A stretch of DNA of 64,000 bases from DATEKX01 sp963726785. Lineage in GTDB: Bacteria > Acidobacteriota > Blastocatellia > UBA7656. The DNA lies in contig CAVSDJ010000007.1 in NCBI GenBank assembly GCA_963726785.1, positions 1,364,001 through 1,428,000 on the forward strand, read 5' to 3'. The notes beneath the pieces were generated by a model. It did not search any database. It saw only the letters and a program-made list of their open reading frames with translations, and was not told the DNA's origin. Shown here in pieces: positions 45,178 to 54,457 of the stretch. The position numbers were made by a program, and so were the translations under genes. Position 1 is the stretch's first letter. Every line of letters starts with the position of its first letter.

Positions 45178-46527
45178 ATGAAGGCTGTTTTCGCGCTTAT
45201 TTTATGTCTTGGTCTTATGACGATAGCTCATGCTCAGAACTGGCCCTCCTTCCGAGGCCCGCAGGCTTCAGGCGTCGCGGTTGGAAAGGCTTTACCGGCA
45301 ACTTGGAATAGTCAAAATTCCACAAACGTACTTTGGAAGACTCGCATTCCAGGACTTGCGCATTCCAGCCCTATTATCTGGGACAACCGGGTTTTCATCA
45401 CGACTGCTGTTCGTCAAGATGCTGATTCGGCTTTTCGCACAGACACAGACGACAACGCGCCGGTCAAAGAAGATACAAGGCACAGTTGGCGCGTCTACTG
45501 CCTTGATAAAAATAGCGGGCGCATCATCTGGCAGAAGGCTGCTCACGAGGGTGTGCCGAAAGTTAAGCGTCATCTTAAAGCGACTCAGGCAAATTCTACG
45601 CCCGCGACTGACGGCAAGAATGTCGTAGCTATATTCGCATCCGAAGGGTTGTTCTGTTTCGATTTCAACGGGAATCTGATTTGGAAACAAGACCTGGGCG
45701 TCCTTGATCCCGGACTGCACGACGACGCCACTTATCAATGGGGGTATTCAAGCTCTCCCATCATCTACAAAAATCTCGTGATCGTTCAATGTGACGGGCA
45801 CGCTCAGTCTTTCATCGCCGCTTATGATCTCAAGGACGGAAAGCGTGTCTGGTCTGTGCCGAGAGGCGAAATGCCTTCCTGGAGCACTCCGACTATCTAC
45901 GAGGGTAAGGCCCGCGCAGAGCTTATCACCAACGCCCCGAGATACATTCGCGGATATGACCCGATAACAGGCCGTGAGTTATGGAGATACTCGAACGAGG
46001 ATTTGATTGTGCAAGTCCCGACACCTTTCATAGCAAACGAAATGTTCTACCTGACGGGCGGCTGGCCGGGAGGGCGTCCCATCAAGGTCATTCGCCCCGG
46101 CGCAGTCGGCGATATTTCTTTGAAGGGCGAACAAAGCTCAAGCGCGCAGGTCGTCTGGCGACTGCCGCGCGGCGGGCCTTATGTGCCCACGCCTATAGTC
46201 TACGGCGACTATCTGTATGCCTGCTCGGACAGAGGCGTATTGGTTTGCTATAGCGCGAAGACCGGCGAACAAATCTATCAACAGCGTATAAATGATCAAA
46301 GCATAGGTTTCAGCGCTTCGCCTGTTGCCGCTGACGGGAAGTTATATTTCGCAAGCGAAGACGGAGAAGTCTATGTCATCAAAGCTGGTCCCAAGTATGA
46401 GTTGCTGGCGATAAACCCGATAGGCGAAGCAATGATGGCTACGCCTGCGATTTCAGACGGCGTGATCATTATCAGAGGAACGAATCACATATTTGGAATT
46501 GGTGAGCGAGCAGCGCCGAAGAAATGA
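45178..46527 (+). CDS. Secreted PQQ-type beta-propeller protein
   Basis: 449 residues. Signal peptide KAVFALILCLGLMTIAHAQ, then NWPSFRGPQASGVAVGKALP, the start of the family, and repeated blades such as CLDKNSGRIIWQKAA, AYDLKDGKRVWSVPRG, GYDPITGRELWRYSN, CYSAKTGEQIYQQRIN and the Trp-docking type GKLYFASEDGEVYVI. There is no dehydrogenase active-site Cys pair, so it is a PQQ-like propeller without evident enzymatic role, probably a binding or assembly protein in the envelope. Confidence 0.9.
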   Translation: MKAVFALILCLGLMTIAHAQNWPSFRGPQASGVAVGKALPATWNSQNSTNVLWKTRIPGLAHSSPIIWDNRVFITTAVRQDADSAFRTDTDDNAPVKEDTRHSWRVYCLDKNSGRIIWQKAAHEGVPKVKRHLKATQANSTPATDGKNVVAIFASEGLFCFDFNGNLIWKQDLGVLDPGLHDDATYQWGYSSSPIIYKNLVIVQCDGHAQSFIAAYDLKDGKRVWSVPRGEMPSWSTPTIYEGKARAELITNAPRYIRGYDPITGRELWRYSNEDLIVQVPTPFIANEMFYLTGGWPGGRPIKVIRPGAVGDISLKGEQSSSAQVVWRLPRGGPYVPTPIVYGDYLYACSDRGVLVCYSAKTGEQIYQQRINDQSIGFSASPVAADGKLYFASEDGEVYVIKAGPKYELLAINPIGEAMMATPAISDGVIIIRGTNHIFGIGERAAPKK

Positions 46528-46536
46528 TGAACGATG

Positions 46537-46586
46537 AACGATGAATGATGAACGGAAGAGAGCTTCTTAATTCATCATTCATCATT
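46537..46586. terminator. Bidirectional hairpin between convergent genes
   Basis: AACGATGAATGATGAA (46537-46552) pairs with TTCATCATTCATCATT (46571-46586), one G-T position, 18-base loop. It is built of repeated ATGAAYGATGAA words, which continue to 46600. It separates the propeller gene from the methyltransferase gene. Confidence 0.6.
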
Positions 46587-46604
46587 CCGCATTCATCGTT
46601 TCTT

Positions 46605-47642
46605 CTAAGCTTTCACGGCTTCAATGATGCTGTATGGCGACTCGGTGGCAATGATACGCGACAATCGCAAACCAGCAGCGCTGAACAACTCCTCGTATTC
46701 TTCCGGTGTGCGCTCAAGTCCACCGGGCGACGTGAGCATTTCGAGGTCTAACATTTTACTGTAATGCGGTTCGTTGCCTACAGGCACAACCACTTCAATC
46801 AATAAAACTCTGCCATGGTCAGGCATCGCGGCGCGGGTGCTCCTTAGAATTTTGATCGAGCGTTCATCATCCCAATCGTGAATGATGTGTTTCATCATGT
46901 AAGCATCCGAGCCCGGCGGCACTGCCACGAAAAAGTCGCCCGATACTTTCTCAACCCGCCTCGCTACTCCCTCTTTTTCCAAAACTGCGCTCGCGCCAGC
47001 AATGACCGAGGGCACATCAAACAGGACTCCTTTAAGGTTCGGATTCGCTTTCAAGATTTGCGCCAGCAGATAGCCGTGACCGCCAGCAATGTCTGTAATG
47101 GTATCGAGGCCCGAGAAATCGTAAGCCTCTACGACAGCCGGAGCTGTCCCGATTGATCCGTCGGTCATAGCGCGATTGAAAATCTCGGCCTGTTCAGGAT
47201 TCGCGGCAAAGTGCTCGAAAACCTCAGCGCCATGCACGCGTCCCCAGGCAGGTTCGCCGGTTCGGACGCTGTGAAGCATGTTGCCCCAGACTCGCCAATG
47301 CCATTCTTCTCCCATGAAAATCGCGCCGTTTCGTAACGAGTTTGGCGCATCAGAGCGAAGCGGCTCTGCATAAGGCGTGAGCGCAAAAACTTTCGGGTCG
47401 GTCTCGGAAAATACGCCCACACTCGCTAAACTTCGCAATACGCGATACAGCGCGCGTTCGTGCGTATCTGTGCGCGCGGCGAGTTCGCTTACCGGCAGGG
47501 GTTTTTCGGCGAGCAGATCGGCCACGCCCAATTTGGCGGCAACATATAGAGCTTGTGTCAACAATGGGCCAAACGCCAATTGCATCAAGTATGCATCTGC
47601 CGGAATCTGCGGCGCAGGCGCTGTGCCATTTTGCTTTGTCAT
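46605..47642 (-). CDS. O-methyltransferase family 2 (SAM-dependent)
   Basis: 345 residues. Dimerisation domain (LMQLAFGPLLTQALYVAAKL, then RTDTHERALYRVLRSLASVG) and catalytic domain with the SAM motif ITDIAGGHGYLLAQILKANP, LFDVPSVI, MMKHIIHDWDDERSIKILRS (with the catalytic HDW pattern) and VLLIEVVVP. This is the plant-type O-methyltransferase/DmpM-like family acting on small phenolic or polyketide molecules. It stands alone; substrate unknown. Confidence 0.9.
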   Translation of the reverse strand: MTKQNGTAPAPQIPADAYLMQLAFGPLLTQALYVAAKLGVADLLAEKPLPVSELAARTDTHERALYRVLRSLASVGVFSETDPKVFALTPYAEPLRSDAPNSLRNGAIFMGEEWHWRVWGNMLHSVRTGEPAWGRVHGAEVFEHFAANPEQAEIFNRAMTDGSIGTAPAVVEAYDFSGLDTITDIAGGHGYLLAQILKANPNLKGVLFDVPSVIAGASAVLEKEGVARRVEKVSGDFFVAVPPGSDAYMMKHIIHDWDDERSIKILRSTRAAMPDHGRVLLIEVVVPVGNEPHYSKMLDLEMLTSPGGLERTPEEYEELFSAAGLRLSRIIATESPYSIIEAVKA

Positions 47643-48093
47643 AACTTCTTCTCCCGTATGGTTTCTAATTAAACATAGTGATAAAGGAGCAGCTTGCTTT
47701 TGCCCCTCACTTTATTAACGCGCAAAAAATCGGCGAAAAGTATCACCCACTGATTTCCCGTCAGATAGTCAAGGACTCATCTCTCTGCCTGCTTATCAGA
47801 TCATCTTCTGCAAGTTTATCTTCGCGAATCATTCTAAAGTTGCACGCGGCAGGTGGACGTATCGAATCAGTCGCGCTGCAATCAGAATAGACACTAGAAC
47901 ATCAACAATGCTGCCGACAAAGTGATCCGTCTCTTTGCGGTCGGTGTCGTGCTCAATCCGAGAATTAACAGACTCTTCACCGCCCCCTGCTGAAGAGCGT
48001 GCAAACAGAAATGGTAGAGGGTCAATCCCTCTTATAACTCACAAGCCTGTTACGTCGAACCGTGCTAAGGCTACAGGCTTCCCCGGAGGGAAC
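47643..48093. other. Intergenic region, no gene seen
   Basis: This 451-base region separates divergent genes. A 70-codon frame (47678-47890) has no family resemblance and overlaps what must be promoter sequence of the methyltransferase. No clear promoter boxes or repeats were seen. Confidence 0.5.
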
Positions 48094-49101
48094 ATGCAAG
48101 AAGATGCTTTGTTCTGTGGGTCGTTCTCTGCCCAGCCGTCGCTCGTCAAGCGACTGGCAGACGAGTTCAAAGAAGCTACGCGCGAGTTTCACGAAAATCC
48201 CAAACTCTACATCACAAGCGCATTCAGAGGCGACGGCGTAGGTAACTATCGTCGCAAGTCGCTTCTCAAATTCGGTCTTGCTATAGCTATTGTGCTCTAT
48301 GCGATCTTCTTCGCGGCGATGCTCGTTTTATGGGCTTTCAACGCAAGACAAACAGAGGTCGCCAAAAAAAATCCCGGTATCACAGTGATTAATGCGCCTT
48401 ATTACAGACCGCAGGATGATACGTTGCCTCTCAAAGATAAGGATGCAACCGGCGGTGGCGGTGGCGGCAGAAACGAACCTACGCCCGCTTCGCAAGGAGC
48501 GCCGCCGCCGTTCTCTTCCGTAATGCCGATCATCGCGCCTACAACCAGAGAAACGCTCAATCCGCCCGTACTGCCCGTTAATGAAAGATTGTTCGGCGAC
48601 CCTGCGCTAAACACCAAACGCGATGAGTTAATTCCGACAGGCTTACCCGACGGCGTTCCAGGCCCGCCTTCGGATGGGCCTGGCGATAACGGCGGCATCG
48701 GCATCGGCAAAGACGGCGGCGTTGGGCCAGGCAAAGGACCCGGCGAAGGCGAAGGCGAAGGCGGCAACAAGGGCGGCGATATATATGGTGACCCCGGCGG
48801 CGGTAGACGTGGTTCTAGTGGAGTTCCCGTTGTAGACACAAGGCCAGTGCCCTTAAACGAACCGCGCCCGAACTACACGGAAGAAGCGCGACAGCACAAA
48901 ATCACGGGCGTGGTGCGCGCTCGCGTGCTGATAGGCAGTGATGGTCTGATCAAGCAGGTGAGAATTATCAGGGGGCTTCCCGATGGCTTGAACGAAGAGG
49001 CTATTCGCGCTGCGATGCAGATGCGATTCAAGCCCGCGATGAAAAATGGACAAGCTGTTTCCTACTGGACTTCGCTCGATGTCGAGTTCAACTTGAGATA
49101 A
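48094..49101 (+). CDS. TonB-like energy transducer
   Basis: 335 residues from the ATG at 48094 (CCCGGAGGGAAC upstream); the frame is open 53 codons further but without a ribosome site. One transmembrane helix, LLKFGLAIAIVLYAIFFAAM, lies after about 75 cytosolic residues, which is longer than in standard TonB. A Pro/Gly-rich periplasmic linker (GGGGGGRNEP, GPGKGPGEGEGEGGNKGG) leads to a TonB C-terminal domain (PRPNYTEEARQHKITGVVRA, EEAIRAAMQMRFKPAMKNG). It couples inner membrane energy to outer membrane receptors, or serves signalling. ExbB/ExbD are not encoded here. Confidence 0.88.
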   Translation: MQEDALFCGSFSAQPSLVKRLADEFKEATREFHENPKLYITSAFRGDGVGNYRRKSLLKFGLAIAIVLYAIFFAAMLVLWAFNARQTEVAKKNPGITVINAPYYRPQDDTLPLKDKDATGGGGGGRNEPTPASQGAPPPFSSVMPIIAPTTRETLNPPVLPVNERLFGDPALNTKRDELIPTGLPDGVPGPPSDGPGDNGGIGIGKDGGVGPGKGPGEGEGEGGNKGGDIYGDPGGGRRGSSGVPVVDTRPVPLNEPRPNYTEEARQHKITGVVRARVLIGSDGLIKQVRIIRGLPDGLNEEAIRAAMQMRFKPAMKNGQAVSYWTSLDVEFNLR

Positions 49102-49111
49102 ATGTTTTTTA

Positions 49112-49150
49112 GATGAGGGTCACAGTTATGCAGGTGCTGCGACCCTTATC
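49112..49150. terminator. Hairpin between the TonB-like and thioesterase genes
   Basis: GATGAGGGTC (49112-49121) pairs with GACCCTTATC (49141-49150), nine of ten positions, between two converging genes; TTTTTT precedes it on the plus strand, which on the minus strand is an A run after the stem. Confidence 0.55.
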
Positions 49151-49180
49151 TCGATTAATCTTATGTATTCCTTATGACTC

Positions 49181-49594
49181 TCAATCAGGCGGGATTGAAT
49201 AAGTCAGCGTCGCATGCGCAACCGGCTCCGTTTCGCCCGCTGAGTACATAGTCACTTCTCCGACAGCGAGCCGCTTCCCAAGCTTGAGCAATCTTGCCTG
49301 AGCTATACAATCGGCAGCGTGGGGTTTGCGCAGGAAATTGATGTTCAGGTTCGTAGTCACAGCCAGCGCGACCGGCCCGATCATCGCAAGCACAACCAGA
49401 TACATCGCCGTATCGGCGAGCGTCATAAGTGATGGCCCCGATATTGTTCCGCCGGGTCGAAGGTGACGGTCGTGATAAAGCATTCGCACCTCGACGAACC
49501 CATCCTTGACTTGCTCGACCGAAAATATTCTTTCCATTTCAGGGAAGGCCGCGTGTAGAAACGATTCCAATTCCTGCGCCGTCATCTTAGGCAT
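49181..49594 (-). CDS. PaaI-type hotdog-fold thioesterase
   Basis: 137 residues: YHDRHLRPGGTISGPSLMTL then ADTAMYLVVLAMIG is the PaaI-family motif (GGxxxGP with the catalytic Asp/Gly in LADTAM), and NLNINFLRKPHAADCIAQAR plus HATLTYSIP complete the hotdog domain. It hydrolyses acyl-CoA or acyl-ACP thioesters; substrate unknown. Confidence 0.88.
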   Translation of the reverse strand: MPKMTAQELESFLHAAFPEMERIFSVEQVKDGFVEVRMLYHDRHLRPGGTISGPSLMTLADTAMYLVVLAMIGPVALAVTTNLNINFLRKPHAADCIAQARLLKLGKRLAVGEVTMYSAGETEPVAHATLTYSIPPD

Positions 49595-49666
49595 TGCTTA
49601 CTGCTCTCCTTTTCGCGTTATTATAGAACCATACTGTCTGATTAAGTCAGGTCGAAGGAGACAGCA

Positions 49667-50803
49667 ATGCTCAAGCGTGGATGGGTGCTATGGGTTTTCG
49701 TCCTTTTAGCATGGACGCTGGTCGGTTTGTCCTTCACGCTCAATTACTATTTCTTTGCGGGCCACTACGTCGCCATCTTCAAGCAGCAGCCAACGATTGT
49801 AGGAATGCTCGTCTGGGAACTGCCTTACTGGTTTTTGTGGGCCGCGCTCGCGCCATTGATTTTCAAAATCACACGGCGCTACCCGTTCGACCGCAGCCGC
49901 TGGCTTCGCAACTCAATCATTCACATCGCCGCATGCCTCCTGCTCTCGTTCGTCCATCGAGCCATCTATCTGGTTTTAGGATGGCTGTTGCACGTTGCCG
50001 TTTATCAACAGTTCTCTTCAATCCCAGAACTATATCAGTCCGACATATTTTTCAATCTTCCGACGGGATTCATGAGCTACGGCACTTTCATGTTGATCTG
50101 CCACGTCATTGATTACTACCGTCGTTATCAAAAAGAAGAACTGCGCGCGTCTCGCCTCAAGACCGAACTCGCCGAGGCGCAACTCGAAACGCTTAAGATG
50201 CAGCTTCATCCCCACTTTCTTTTCAACACACTGAATTCTATTTCCGCGCTTCTCGACGAAGACGTTGAAGCCGCAGACGAGATGCTCACGCGACTCGGAG
50301 ATTTTCTGCGGCTCACGCTCGAAAACTCCGGCGCTCAACAGGTCACGCTTCAAGAGGAGTTGGAATTTCTCCGTTGCTACCTGGAAATCGAGCGCGTGCG
50401 CTTTCATGACCGACTGACCGTGAGCATCGAAATTGAGCCGGAGACGCTGGATGCGCGTGTGCCGAATTTGATACTGCAACCGATTGTGGAAAACGCTATA
50501 CGTCACGGCATCGTAGCGCGCGCGGCGGCGGGTCGCATCGAAATCCGTTCCGGCTTGACGGGCGGCACGCTTCGTTTGCAGGTGAAAGACAATGGGCCTG
50601 GACTCAGCTCGGCTCAAGACTCTGGCAGCAAGCTCAGAGGCGGATTCGGTCTCGCAAATACTCGCGCCAGGCTTGAACAGCTTTACGGCACAGCACATCG
50701 CTTAGAGATGAGCGATGCAATCGAAGGCGGGTTTGAAGTGACTCTCGAAATCCCGTTTGAGAAAACGAGCGCGCGCGCCGAACAGAAAATGGCCGTAAGA
50801 TGA
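49667..50803 (+). CDS. LytS/YehU-type sensor histidine kinase
   Basis: 378 residues. About four membrane helices in the first 155 residues (WVLWVFVLLAWTLVGLSFTL, VWELPYWFLWAALAPLIF, SIIHIAACLLLSFVHRAIYL, GTFMLICHVIDYY). Then LKMQLHPHFLFNTLNSISAL with the phosphorylated His181 or His183, typical of the His_kinase (PF06580) family, and the ATPase part VPNLILQPIVENAIRHGIVA, LQVKDNGPGLS and GFGLANTRARLEQLYG. The stop overlaps the regulator's start by four bases (ATGA). The ligand is unknown. Confidence 0.93.
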   Translation: MLKRGWVLWVFVLLAWTLVGLSFTLNYYFFAGHYVAIFKQQPTIVGMLVWELPYWFLWAALAPLIFKITRRYPFDRSRWLRNSIIHIAACLLLSFVHRAIYLVLGWLLHVAVYQQFSSIPELYQSDIFFNLPTGFMSYGTFMLICHVIDYYRRYQKEELRASRLKTELAEAQLETLKMQLHPHFLFNTLNSISALLDEDVEAADEMLTRLGDFLRLTLENSGAQQVTLQEELEFLRCYLEIERVRFHDRLTVSIEIEPETLDARVPNLILQPIVENAIRHGIVARAAAGRIEIRSGLTGGTLRLQVKDNGPGLSSAQDSGSKLRGGFGLANTRARLEQLYGTAHRLEMSDAIEGGFEVTLEIPFEKTSARAEQKMAVR

Positions 50804-51576
50804 CAGACACCGTTAAAATACGCGCACTCATAGTTGACGACGAACCGCTCGCGCGCCGTCGCATACGGCGAATGCTGGCGCACCACGCGGACGTTGAAAT
50901 CATCGGAGACTCGGCAAACGGGCGCGACGCTATACTGGTGATTCGAGATCAAGCGCCTGATCTTGTTTTTCTTGATGTGCTGATGCCTGAGATGGATGGC
51001 TTCGCTGTGCTTGAAGCTCTTAGCGCAGAAGCGATGCCGCTCATAATTTTTGTTACTGCTTATGATCAATACGCGCTGCGAGCTTTTGAAGTCTATGCGC
51101 TCGATTATCTTTTGAAACCGTTCGACCGGCAGCGATTCGATAAGGCATTGCAGCGCGCGAAAGCTCGTCTCGTAAACGAAAGAAGCGACATCAATCAACG
51201 CGCGCTCGCTTTGCTTGAAGAACTCCGCGCGCAGACGAGCCACGTCGAGCGAATGGTCATCAAATCAGGTGGTCGCGCATTCTTTCTCAAGACGGACGAG
51301 ATTGATTGGGTCGAGGCCGAAGGAAAATATGTTCGCCTTCACGTTGGTAAGGAGTCTTACCTCGTGCGAGAAGCGATAAGCGGCCTCGAAGCTCAACTCG
51401 ACCCGAAAAAATTTCTGCGCATTCATCGTTCCACCATAGTCAACATTGACCGCGTCCGCGAGTTGCAGCCCTGGTTTCATAATGAGTATCGCGTCATCCT
51501 GCGCGATGGCACCGAGTTGATGTTGAGCCGAAGTTGTCGCAAAAAGCTCGGCGACCTTTTAGGAAATACTCTATAA
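50800..51576 (+). CDS. LytTR-family response regulator
   Basis: 258 residues. Receiver domain with DDE at 13-15, VFLDVLMPEMDGF (phosphoacceptor Asp59), FVTAYDQYALRAFEVYALDY and Lys of LLKPFD. LytTR DNA-binding domain from about residue 150 (RMVIKSGGRAFFLKTDEIDW, VEAEGKYVRLHVGKESY, FLRIHRSTIVNIDRVRELQP). It is translated with its kinase; the targets probably include nearby or remote membrane genes. Confidence 0.94.
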   Translation: MTDTVKIRALIVDDEPLARRRIRRMLAHHADVEIIGDSANGRDAILVIRDQAPDLVFLDVLMPEMDGFAVLEALSAEAMPLIIFVTAYDQYALRAFEVYALDYLLKPFDRQRFDKALQRAKARLVNERSDINQRALALLEELRAQTSHVERMVIKSGGRAFFLKTDEIDWVEAEGKYVRLHVGKESYLVREAISGLEAQLDPKKFLRIHRSTIVNIDRVRELQPWFHNEYRVILRDGTELMLSRSCRKKLGDLLGNTL

Positions 51577-51800
51577 GCTTTTCAGCAACTCGTTCCCTTC
51601 TATGAGCATTTCAATCCTGCAAGCAATACCTTCGTGGCAAACTGATTGTCCCGCCTGAATAATGAGCCTATATTCGCCGCACGCTGTTCGCGTTTGGCCT
51701 GAAAGCGTGGAGGTGTTTCGTGACGGGACAGGCTATAAGGTATAGTGTGTCGGCAACACCAAATTCCAAATCTTCAACGCTCGAAACAGGAGGCCAAATC

Positions 51801-52700
51801 ATGAAACGTTATCTGTTGTGCGCGCTCTCGCTCGTATTTTATTTGTCGTCAAGCGGGGCGCTGGCTCAGGGCGATTTATCGAAAGTCGAGATCAAGTCCA
51901 CTCAAGTTTCAGGCAACGTGTACATGCTTGAGGGAGCGGGCGGCAACATCGGAGTCTCTGTAGGCGCTGATGGCATTCTCATCGTTGACGATCAGTTCGC
52001 GCCGCTCGCCGATAAGATACGCGCCGCGCTGAAAAAGCTGGGCGAAGGCAAGCTCAAATATATTTTGAACACGCACTGGCACGGCGATCATACGGGTGGC
52101 AACAAAGAATTCGGCCCTGAAGCCGCGATCATCGCTCACGACAATGTGCGCAAGCGGCTTTCAGGAGAATTGAAACCGGCGACGGGCAATGCTCAACCGG
52201 CCCCGCCCGAAGCGCTCCCGGTAATCACGTTCGATCAATCGCTTTCGGTATTTTTCAACGGCGAAGAAATTCGCGCCATGCATGTGCCGCCCGGCCACAC
52301 AGACGGCGACAGCGTAATCTTTTTCACGCGCGCGAACGTCGTGCACATGGGCGATCAATTCTTCAACGGCATGTTTCCGTTTGTTGATCTGGCGAGCGGC
52401 GGCGACGTTGAAGGCTACGCGCGCAATGTCGAGGCGGTGATTGCGAAGGTGCCTCCGGGGGCGAAGATCATTCCCGGTCACGGGCCGCTTGCGACTATTG
52501 ATGACCTCAAGAAGTTTCATCAAACACTCGTCGAAACTATTTCTATAGTTCGCGACCGAATGAAAGCGGGAAAGAGTGTAGATCAGATCAAAGCCGAAAA
52601 GCCTTTGGAGAAATGGGAGAGTTGGGGCAAAGGCTTCATGAAAACCGACAACTGGATACAGATCATTTATCAAAGTCTCTCGAATAATTCGCGGCGTTGA
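51801..52700 (+). CDS. Secreted metallo-beta-lactamase-fold hydrolase
   Basis: 299 residues from the ATG at 51801 (CAGGAGG upstream). Signal peptide YLLCALSLVFYLSSSGALAQ. The MBL motifs are visible: VDDQFAP, NTHWHGDHTGGNKEF (HxHxDH), VPPGHTDGDSVIFF (His), MGDQFFNGMFPF (Asp) and IIPGHGPL (last His), so a binuclear zinc site. It is close to the SdsA/quinoprotein relay type but without further domains. Substrate unknown; beta-lactam resistance cannot be inferred. Confidence 0.9.
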   Translation: MKRYLLCALSLVFYLSSSGALAQGDLSKVEIKSTQVSGNVYMLEGAGGNIGVSVGADGILIVDDQFAPLADKIRAALKKLGEGKLKYILNTHWHGDHTGGNKEFGPEAAIIAHDNVRKRLSGELKPATGNAQPAPPEALPVITFDQSLSVFFNGEEIRAMHVPPGHTDGDSVIFFTRANVVHMGDQFFNGMFPFVDLASGGDVEGYARNVEAVIAKVPPGAKIIPGHGPLATIDDLKKFHQTLVETISIVRDRMKAGKSVDQIKAEKPLEKWESWGKGFMKTDNWIQIIYQSLSNNSRR

Positions 52701-52810
52701 TTCATGAATTGCGCCATCGGTGAGCGCGCCTGAAGATGACGACCGCGAATATGGATAGCTTTGTGCAGGAACAGTTCCTGCCACGCAAAATTCGCGGAGG
52801 TCGTTCACCT

Positions 52811-54373
52811 ATGGTTAAAAATCTATTCAGAAAAAAGTCGCTCGAAGTGTTGCTCGCAGAGATGGCGGGCGAGCATCGCCTGCGTCGCGTGCTCGGCCCT
52901 GTTCAACTGACAAGCCTCGGCGTGGGCGCGACTATCGGCACAGGCATATTCGTGCTAACGGGCGTAGCAGCAAACAGCAAAGCCGGTCCCGCGCTCATGC
53001 TTTCGTTCATCGTCGCTGGCATCGCCTGCATATTCGCGGCGCTCTGCTATGCTGAATTCGCTTCGATGGTTCCGGTTGCAGGCTCGGCTTATACATACGC
53101 CTATGCGACGCTGGGCGAATTGTTCGCCTGGATAATCGGTTGGGACCTGGTGATCGAATACGCCGTCAGCGCTTCGACTGTAGCGGTCGGCGCGTCAAAA
53201 TATTTTCAAGACCTCATCGGCATATTCGGCGTCGAAATCCCTCATAGCGTCAGTTGCGCTCCGATTGATTACGATCCTGCTTTAGGAAAACTTGTATCAA
53301 CCGGAGGTGTTTTCGACCTGCCAGCCACCATCATCACAATGCTTGTCACGGTCGTGCTTGTCGTAGGCATAAAAGAAAGCGCGAGCTTCAATGCTGCGAT
53401 GGTAGTCATAAAAGTGTTGATCGTGTTGTTCGTGATCGTAGTCGGCGCGTTTTATGTGAACCCGAAGAACTGGCAGCCGTTCGCGCCATTCGGATTCGGA
53501 GGCGTCAGTTTCTTTGGCAAATCGGTTTTTGGTGGCGCTGACGCAGGAGGTCAGCCGCTTGGCATGCTGGCAGGTGCCGCGATAATTTTCTTTTCTTACA
53601 TCGGATTCGATTCGGTATCAACGCACTCGGAAGAAGCGCGCAATCCACAGCGAGATGTCCCTTTGAGCATCGTCACCGGGCTGATTATCTGCACAGTTCT
53701 ATACATAGGCGTGACAGCAGTGCTGACAGGCATGGTTCCCTACGATAAACTCAATGCCGACGCCCCTGTGTCGGATGCGTTCCGCCAGCACGGTCTCCTG
53801 TGGGCGCAGGTTCTAGTTTCATTCGGCGCGCTCGCCGGTATTACTTCCGTCGTGCTCGTGTCAATACTGAGCCAGTCGCGAGTGCTGCTTGCGATGGCGC
53901 GCGACGGATTATTGCCGCAGGGATTTTTCGGCGCGGTGCATGAAAAATTCAAGACGCCCTGGAAATCCACGATACTTACAGGAGCTTTCGTCAGCGTTTT
54001 AACGGCTTTTCTTCCTCTCAGAATTCTTGCAGACCTTGTGAGCATCGGAACGCTCTTAGCATTTGTGATCGTCTGCGCAGCGGTGTTGATAATGCGGCGC
54101 ACGCACCCAAATGCCGAGCGCCCGTTTCGCGCACCCCTGGTTCCGCTGATTCCGATTCTTGGCATAGCTACTTGCTTGCTGTTGATGTTTTCGCTGCCTG
54201 CTGAGAACTGGCTGAGGTTGGGCATCTGGCTGTTGATTGGATTTGCAATCTACTTCGGTTATGGGCGAAGGCATAGCCGTATGGCGAGCAATCTCGAATA
54301 CGAGATAAGCAAGCACGGAGTATCGCCCGCTGGCTCGTCCGTCACGCATCTCGGCGCAAAGTCGGATGAGTGA
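52811..54373 (+). CDS. APC-family (cationic type) amino acid permease
   Basis: 520 residues from the ATG at 52811 (GCGGAGG upstream); an earlier ATG at 52736 would add 25 residues. RRVLGPVQLTSLGVGATIGT then GIFVLTG is the APC start, CYAEFASMVPVAGSAYTYAY and YIGFDSVSTHSEEARNPQRD are conserved, and about 12-14 helices follow. It probably imports amino acids, as YfnA/CAT relatives do. A short cytosolic tail (ISKHGVSPAG) ends the protein. Confidence 0.92.
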   Translation: MVKNLFRKKSLEVLLAEMAGEHRLRRVLGPVQLTSLGVGATIGTGIFVLTGVAANSKAGPALMLSFIVAGIACIFAALCYAEFASMVPVAGSAYTYAYATLGELFAWIIGWDLVIEYAVSASTVAVGASKYFQDLIGIFGVEIPHSVSCAPIDYDPALGKLVSTGGVFDLPATIITMLVTVVLVVGIKESASFNAAMVVIKVLIVLFVIVVGAFYVNPKNWQPFAPFGFGGVSFFGKSVFGGADAGGQPLGMLAGAAIIFFSYIGFDSVSTHSEEARNPQRDVPLSIVTGLIICTVLYIGVTAVLTGMVPYDKLNADAPVSDAFRQHGLLWAQVLVSFGALAGITSVVLVSILSQSRVLLAMARDGLLPQGFFGAVHEKFKTPWKSTILTGAFVSVLTAFLPLRILADLVSIGTLLAFVIVCAAVLIMRRTHPNAERPFRAPLVPLIPILGIATCLLLMFSLPAENWLRLGIWLLIGFAIYFGYGRRHSRMASNLEYEISKHGVSPAGSSVTHLGAKSDE

Positions 54374-54457
54374 TTCTCCTATCGTTATCTAAACCTCGCG
54401 CTTGAGCTATGATACTATTCAAATGAATCAAGAGTCATAGCTCAGCCGAGGTTTAAG

